Part shown: in pieces, positions 5,271 to 9,448 of the stretch
Numbering within the stretch: the first letter of the stretch is position 1
Layout of the letters: each line of letters opens with the position of its first letter
Assembly: GCA_934359535.1 (NCBI GenBank)
Contig: CAKRLN010000079.1
Span: 1-9,448 of the forward strand
Length of the DNA: 9,448 bases
DNA from: an uncultured Lachnospiraceae bacterium
Lineage (GTDB): Bacteria > Bacillota > Clostridia > Lachnospirales > Lachnospiraceae
Reading direction: 5' to 3'
Notes under the pieces: model-generated
Database searches by the model: none
Told to the model about the DNA's origin: nothing
Seen by the model: only the letters and a program-made list of their open reading frames with translations
Position numbers and translations under genes: made by a program

Positions 5271-6890
5271 ATGGTAATTCAGGGAAAAAGTGTTTTCAGT
5301 GGAATTGCAATTGGAAGATTATCCGTATATAACAAGACGGAAAATGTTGTAAAAAGAACAAAGATTACAGATATCGATGGAGAGATCAAACGTTTTGAGG
5401 ATGCCAGAGAAGAAGGAAAAAAGCAGTTAGCAGGCTTATATGAAAAGGCATTAAAAGAGGTTGGAGAAGTTAATGCTGCAATCTTTGAAGTGCATCAGAT
5501 GATGTTGGATGATCTTGATTATGTGGAGTCAATTCAGAACATGATTAAGAGTCAGGAAGTAAATGCAGAATTTGCTGTAGCAAGTACAGGAGATAATTTT
5601 GCAGAGATGTTTGCATCGATGGATGATGATTATATGAAAGAGCGTGCAGCAGACGTTAAGGATATTTCCAATCGCCTGATTACAATTCTGCAAGGAAATG
5701 GTGCCGGGGGAATTAATTCCGATGAACCAGTGATCCTGCTTGCAGATGACCTTGCACCAAGTGAAACCGTACAGCTTGATAAATCAAAGGTATTATCTTT
5801 TGTTACAAGACATGGATCTACCAATTCCCATACTGCAATTCTTGCAAGAACCATGAATATTCCGGCATTGATCGGTGTGGATTATCCGGATGATGTGAAT
5901 GGAAAAATGGGCATTGTTGATGGCTTCGAAGGAAAAATTATCATCGATCCGACGATGTCTGTTTTAGAAGAATACAAGGTCAAAAAAGAGAAAGAAGATG
6001 AGAAAAAACGTCTTCTTCAGGAGTTGAAGGGCAAAGAGAATGTCACACTGGATGGAAAGAAGATCAACCTCTATGCCAACATCGGAGGAGTATCGGACGT
6101 TGCATCTGTACTTGCAAATGATGCAGGTGGAATTGGATTATTCCGAAGTGAATTTTTGTATCTGGAATCTGATGATTATCCAACTGAGGAAGAACAGTTT
6201 AAAGCATACCGTACCGTTGCAGAAAATATGGCAGGAAAAAAGGTTATTATCCGTACATTGGACATTGGAGCAGATAAGCAGGTTGGATACTTTAATCTGG
6301 ATAAGGAAGAAAACCCTGCAATGGGATATCGTGCGATCCGCATCTGCTTGGACCGCACCGAGATCTTTAAGACACAGCTGCGTGCATTGTACCGTGCAAG
6401 CTATTATGGAACGATTTCAATTATGTTCCCAATGATTATTTCTGTAAATGAAGTAAAACAGATCAAGGCAATTATCAAAGAGGTAAAAGCCGAATTAGAC
6501 GAAGCGAACGTTCCGTATAAGGACTGTGAAATCGGGATAATGATTGAGACACCGGCGGCGGTCATGATGAGCGAAGAGCTTGCTAAAGAAGTTGATTTCT
6601 TCTCAATTGGAACAAATGATCTGACACAGTATACATTGGCGATTGACAGACAGAATCCGAAGCTTGATAACATCTATGACTCCCATCATCCGGCAATCTT
6701 AAAGATGCTTCAGATGGTAGTAGAAAATGGTCATAAGGGTGGCTGCTGGGTAGGAATCTGTGGAGAACTTGGAGCAGACACAACGCTGACAGAGACCTTC
6801 CTTAAGATGGGATTTGATGAGCTCTCTGTAAGCCCATCTATGATTTTAAGAGTGCGTGATAAGATCCGTGCAACCGACACAACAAAATAA
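5271..6890 (+). CDS. ptsI: PTS enzyme I (phosphoenolpyruvate-protein phosphotransferase)
   Basis: A 539-residue cytoplasmic enzyme that takes phosphate from PEP and passes it to HPr, the first step for all PTS sugars. The N-terminal HPr-binding helical region spans about 25-140. The swivelling phosphohistidine domain (about 150-225) has the active site GSTNSHTAILART with His187. The PEP-binding TIM barrel (about 255-535) has LFRSEFLYL (290-298), RTLDIGADK (328-336), ENPAMGYRAIR (347-357), SIGTNDLTQY (445-454) and the catalytic Cys497 in GICGELGAD (495-503). Length is slightly below the usual 570-575, mostly at the C terminus. It lies 111 bases after ptsH across a strong hairpin and is followed by its own terminator. 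No convincing promoter was seen in the gap, so expression probably relies on read-through or a weak local promoter. It may be the cell's only enzyme I and so serve other PTS sugars. Confidence 0.96.
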   Translation: MVIQGKSVFSGIAIGRLSVYNKTENVVKRTKITDIDGEIKRFEDAREEGKKQLAGLYEKALKEVGEVNAAIFEVHQMMLDDLDYVESIQNMIKSQEVNAEFAVASTGDNFAEMFASMDDDYMKERAADVKDISNRLITILQGNGAGGINSDEPVILLADDLAPSETVQLDKSKVLSFVTRHGSTNSHTAILARTMNIPALIGVDYPDDVNGKMGIVDGFEGKIIIDPTMSVLEEYKVKKEKEDEKKRLLQELKGKENVTLDGKKINLYANIGGVSDVASVLANDAGGIGLFRSEFLYLESDDYPTEEEQFKAYRTVAENMAGKKVIIRTLDIGADKQVGYFNLDKEENPAMGYRAIRICLDRTEIFKTQLRALYRASYYGTISIMFPMIISVNEVKQIKAIIKEVKAELDEANVPYKDCEIGIMIETPAAVMMSEELAKEVDFFSIGTNDLTQYTLAIDRQNPKLDNIYDSHHPAILKMLQMVVENGHKGGCWVGICGELGADTTLTETFLKMGFDELSVSPSMILRVRDKIRATDTTK

Positions 6891-6901
6891 TGATATATAT
6901 G

Positions 6902-6948
6902 ATACGGTATTCCGGCTGCTTTTTGTGTGGCTGGGATGCCGTATTTTT
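6902..6948 (+). terminator. intrinsic terminator of ptsI
   Basis: A long stem of 18 consecutive pairs (6902-6919 with 6927-6944, including several G.T pairs), a seven-base loop and a T tract at 6944-6948. It starts 11 bases after the ptsI stop and closes the PTS block. Confidence 0.92.
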
Positions 6949-7009
6949 GTAAGTCGTAAAAATTTTCTGTTATAAATCTAAATAATATATGAAATATCAG
7001 GTACATTGC

Positions 7010-7038
7010 TTGACTTCAAAATTCTCTGGGGATAGTGT
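7010..7038 (+). promoter_or_regulatory. possible promoter of the hsp70 gene
   Basis: TTGACT (7010-7015) is a good -35 box; 17 bp later TAGTGT (7033-7038) is a poor -10 box. No other candidate in 6949-7100 is better. No CIRCE-type inverted repeat (the HrcA operator, TTAGCACTC-N9-GAGTGCTAA) is present, so this gene is probably not under HrcA control. The rest of this 150-base stretch shows nothing else I recognise. Confidence 0.4.
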
Positions 7039-7087
7039 AAATAGAAAGATGTGGTCTATTATTCGGATTGCAGAAAAAGAAATCAGC

Positions 7088-7093
7088 AGGAGG
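7088..7093 (+). promoter_or_regulatory. ribosome binding site fixing the hsp70 start
   Basis: AGGAGG lies seven bases before ATG 7101. The upstream in-frame TTG at 7068 lacks such a site and would add 11 residues not found before the universal Hsp70 N terminus ([12 protein letters not shown]). Confidence 0.9.
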
Positions 7094-7100
7094 CACTTTC

Positions 7101-8864
7101 ATGGGGAAAGTAATTGGAATCGATCTTGGAACAACAAACAGCTGCGTTGCAGTATTGGAGAATGATCAGCCGGTAGTGATCACAAATACAGAAGGGTCAA
7201 GAACAACGCCATCGGTGGTGGCTTTCAGTAAAGAAGGGGAACGATTAGTTGGAGATCTGGCAAAGCGCCAGGCAGCAGTGAATACAGAGCGTACTTTTTT
7301 TTCTATTAAAAGAGAGATGGGGAGTAATTTCCGGGCAAAAATTGATGGCAAATTATACAGTCCTCAGGAGATTTCTTCAATGATTCTCCGAAAACTGAAA
7401 AAGGATGCAGAAAATTATCTCGGAGAACCGGTTACAGATGCTGTGATTACGGTTCCGGCATATTTTAATGATGCACAACGTCAGGCAACAAAGGATGCAG
7501 GAAGAATTGCAGGACTCAATGTGCTTCGTATCATTAATGAGCCGACATCTGCGGCACTTGCTTATGGTCTTGATCATGGAATGCCTCAGAAGATCCTTGT
7601 TTATGATCTTGGCGGTGGAACATTTGATGTATCGATTATTGAAATAGGGGACAATTTGATCGAGGTTCTTGCGACAGCAGGAGATAATCATCTTGGCGGA
7701 GATGATTTTGACGCGCGGATTGCGGATTATATGGTGTCGGAATTTCAGAGGCTTGAGCGAATTGATCTGCGAAAAGATACAGCGGCCATGCAGAGGGTAA
7801 GAGAAGAAGCAGAAAAAGCAAAAAAGGTATTATCAAGTTCTTCTACCGTAAATATTACACTTCCATTTATTACAACAGTAAAAGGTGAACCGAAGCATAT
7901 GGAAATGACACTGACACGAGACCGATTTGATGAATTGACGCATGATCTTGTGGAGAGGACAAGCGGACCGGTTACACAGGCATTAAATGATGCTGGAATT
8001 GCAGCTTCAGAGCTTGGAATGGTACTTCTAGTCGGAGGATCAACAAGAATTCCAGCTGTTGTTGACGAGGTGAGAAAACTGACAGGGAAGGAACCGTCAA
8101 AGACGTTAAATCCAGATGAATGTGTAGCACTTGGTGCAGCAATTCAGGGGGGAAAGCTTGGCGGGGCTTTAATGGCTGGTTCGAATGCGGCTGAGATCAT
8201 TCTTATGGATGTTATACCATTATCACTTTCTATTGAGACACTTGGTGGAGTAGCAACAAAAATTATTGAAAGGAATACAACAATTCCGACCCGATACAGC
8301 CAGATTTTTACAACTGCGGGAAATTTTCAGACAAATGTGGAAATTAAAGTTCTTCAGGGTGAACGTCAGTTTGCAAGAGACAATAAGCTGCTTGGAAGCT
8401 TCCGGTTAAGCGGGATTAAACGTGCAATGGCGGGGGTGCCACAGATCGAGGTTACATTTGATATTGATGCAAATGGAATTTTACAGGTCTCAGCGAAGGA
8501 CCTTGGAACCGGAAAGCATCAGGAGATTACCATTACGGCAAGTAGTAATTTGTCTGATGCGGATATTGAGCAGGCAATTCGGGATGCGGCAGCGTATGAA
8601 GCATCAGACGGAGAAAGAAAAGCATATATTGATGCGAGAGGACAGGCAGATATTCTGATCCGGAAAACGGAGGCAGTGCTGCATGATAAGGAAAAGAAAA
8701 AGTCACTGGATCATAGCCAGATCAGGCAAATGAAACAGGCACTTTCTTATTTGAAAAAGCTGGTTGCAAGGACGAAGCCGGAAAATGTAACAGAGGAGCA
8801 GGCGGCAGAGTTAAAGCGTGCAGCAGACGAGCTTGCGAGGGCAGCAGGATCGACGATTGCCTGA
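7101..8864 (+). CDS. stand-alone Hsp70/DnaK-family molecular chaperone
   Basis: A 587-residue Hsp70. The ATPase domain is complete: [10 protein letters not shown] (5-14), [18 protein letters not shown] (117-133 region), [11 protein letters not shown] (147-157), [11 protein letters not shown] (168-178), GGDDFD (199-204) and [10 protein letters not shown] (310-319). A substrate-binding domain follows (about 372-480), then a helical lid (about 485-580). The protein ends in [11 protein letters not shown], without the acidic or Gln-rich tail of standard DnaK, and is shorter than the usual 610-640. At the linker the near-invariant DVTPLSLGIET reads [11 protein letters not shown] (370-380), replacing Thr and Gly. 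The conserved substrate-domain loop before GVPQIEV reads KRAMA (440-444) where housekeeping DnaK has a proline-rich PPAPR. No hrcA, grpE, dnaJ or CIRCE element lies nearby. I read it as an accessory DnaK paralogue that probably still folds proteins with shared co-chaperones; the housekeeping dnaK itself is possible but less likely. Confidence 0.9.
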   Translation: MGKVIGIDLGTTNSCVAVLENDQPVVITNTEGSRTTPSVVAFSKEGERLVGDLAKRQAAVNTERTFFSIKREMGSNFRAKIDGKLYSPQEISSMILRKLKKDAENYLGEPVTDAVITVPAYFNDAQRQATKDAGRIAGLNVLRIINEPTSAALAYGLDHGMPQKILVYDLGGGTFDVSIIEIGDNLIEVLATAGDNHLGGDDFDARIADYMVSEFQRLERIDLRKDTAAMQRVREEAEKAKKVLSSSSTVNITLPFITTVKGEPKHMEMTLTRDRFDELTHDLVERTSGPVTQALNDAGIAASELGMVLLVGGSTRIPAVVDEVRKLTGKEPSKTLNPDECVALGAAIQGGKLGGALMAGSNAAEIILMDVIPLSLSIETLGGVATKIIERNTTIPTRYSQIFTTAGNFQTNVEIKVLQGERQFARDNKLLGSFRLSGIKRAMAGVPQIEVTFDIDANGILQVSAKDLGTGKHQEITITASSNLSDADIEQAIRDAAAYEASDGERKAYIDARGQADILIRKTEAVLHDKEKKKSLDHSQIRQMKQALSYLKKLVARTKPENVTEEQAAELKRAADELARAAGSTIA

Positions 8865-8888
8865 AAGGTGTTAAGGTTTAATCATGGG

Positions 8889-8917
8889 TTTACGTTTTTA
8901 TCAGAATCAAGTACAAT
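8889..8917 (+). promoter_or_regulatory. promoter of the DUF362 gene
   Basis: TTTACG (8889-8894), 17 bp and TACAAT (8912-8917), with a predicted start near 8924 and a leader of about 33 bases. I found no terminator between the hsp70 stop and this point, so read-through from hsp70 may also contribute. Confidence 0.6.
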
Positions 8918-8956
8918 AGAGAATAATGATTTACACGATTTTTAAGGAGAAATGCT

Positions 8957-9448
8957 ATGGAAAAATCAAAGGTATATTATACGGATTTTAAGACAACAAT
9001 GAACGAGAATCTTCTTCAGAAGCTGAGAAGGCTTTGCATTACAGCTGGAATGAAAGAGATTGACTTTCAGGATAAATATGCAGCGATCAAGCTTCATTTT
9101 GGAGAATATGGGAATCTTGCATTTTTGCGTCCGAATTATGCAAAGGTAGTGGCAGATTTAGTAAAGGAATGTGGAGGAAAACCATTTCTTACAGATTGCA
9201 ATACGTTATATGTGGGCAGCCGCAAGAATGCAATTGACCATCTTGACACTGCGTATGTAAATGGATTTTCTCCGATGACAACCGGTTGTCAGGTCATCAT
9301 TGCAGATGGACTTAAGGGACTGGATGAAACACTTGTGCCAGTTGATGGAGAATATGTTCATGAGGCAAAAATTGGTCAGGCGCTTATGGACGCAGACATC
9401 CTGATTTCTTTAACACATTTTAAAGGACATGAGATGACTGGATTTGGT
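8957..9448 (+). CDS. DUF362-domain protein, N-terminal part (runs off the window)
   Basis: An open frame of 164 codons with no stop before the window ends. AAGGAGA (8944-8950) lies just upstream of ATG 8957. The translation shows the DUF362 pattern: KLHFGEYGN (45-53), a central KPFLTDCNTLYVGSR (75-89), and SLTHFKGHEMTGFG (151-164), where the window stops. Full-length members of this subgroup are about 350-380 residues and usually continue with a cysteine-rich 4Fe-4S ferredoxin-like region, which would lie outside the window and cannot be checked. No signal peptide is evident, so it is probably cytoplasmic. The biochemical function of DUF362 is not established; a redox or iron-sulfur role is inferred from family architecture only. 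It has its own likely promoter and no evident functional tie to the chaperone upstream. Confidence 0.88.
   Translation, partial: MEKSKVYYTDFKTTMNENLLQKLRRLCITAGMKEIDFQDKYAAIKLHFGEYGNLAFLRPNYAKVVADLVKECGGKPFLTDCNTLYVGSRKNAIDHLDTAYVNGFSPMTTGCQVIIADGLKGLDETLVPVDGEYVHEAKIGQALMDADILISLTHFKGHEMTGFG

Noticed and set aside
6731..7006. 91-codon minus-strand open frame across the ptsI end and terminator
   Set aside because: It reads backwards through the ptsI terminator and coding end, and its translation resembles no protein family.
6949..7100. Possible CIRCE or other heat-shock operator before hsp70
   Set aside because: No TTAGCACTC-N9-GAGTGCTAA-like inverted repeat or other strong dyad was found on inspection.
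7702..7713. ATGATTTTGACG inside hsp70, a 12-base exact match to the candidate fru operator
   Set aside because: It encodes part of the conserved GGDDFD motif of Hsp70, lies mid-gene and lacks the rest of the 16-mer. Coding constraint explains it.
1..9448. Mobile elements, CRISPR arrays, phage genes or defence systems
   Set aside because: No transposase, integrase, regularly spaced repeats or terminal inverted repeats were seen; every coding stretch is a recognised housekeeping or metabolic family.

Overview
The window looks like ordinary chromosome of an AT-rich, Gram-positive anaerobe of the Clostridia, most likely a Lachnospiraceae-type gut bacterium. This is inferred from strong AGGAGG-type ribosome binding sites, short AT-rich intergenic regions with classical sigma-A promoters, a Firmicutes-type NiaR repressor, a Clostridia-type HPr and a DUF362 protein. 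Every gene reads on the + strand. I see no mobile element, CRISPR array, phage gene or integration scar.

Layout: (1) 1-217, the end of a tRNA cluster: tRNA-Asn(GUU), missing its first 9 bases, tRNA-Cys(GCA) and a strong intrinsic terminator. (2) 234-1016, a single-gene unit for the niacin-sensing repressor NiaR, with an operator-like promoter region and its own terminator. (3) 1019-5231, a fructose unit: DeoR-family regulator (fruR-like), 1-phosphofructokinase (fruK), fused fructose PTS transporter EIIABC (fruA) and HPr (ptsH), ending in a long hairpin. (4) 5271-6948, enzyme I (ptsI) and a terminator. (5) 7010-8864, a stand-alone, somewhat divergent Hsp70/DnaK-type chaperone. (6) 8889 to the end, the first 164 codons of a DUF362 protein that runs off the window.

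The central block encodes a complete fructose phosphorelay: PEP -> EI His187 -> HPr His15 -> EIIA His67 -> EIIB Cys177 -> fructose. This yields fructose-1-phosphate, which FruK converts to fructose-1,6-bisphosphate, while the DeoR-type protein probably senses a sugar phosphate and controls the promoter. No gene family here is unknown.

Four points deserve a second look. HPr has Arg where the regulatory Ser46 should be. A 16-bp direct repeat (15/16 identical, 64 bp apart) flanks the fru promoter and is built into the upstream niaR terminator. A strong hairpin separates ptsH from ptsI. The Hsp70 lies away from grpE, dnaJ and hrcA and has altered residues at its interdomain linker.
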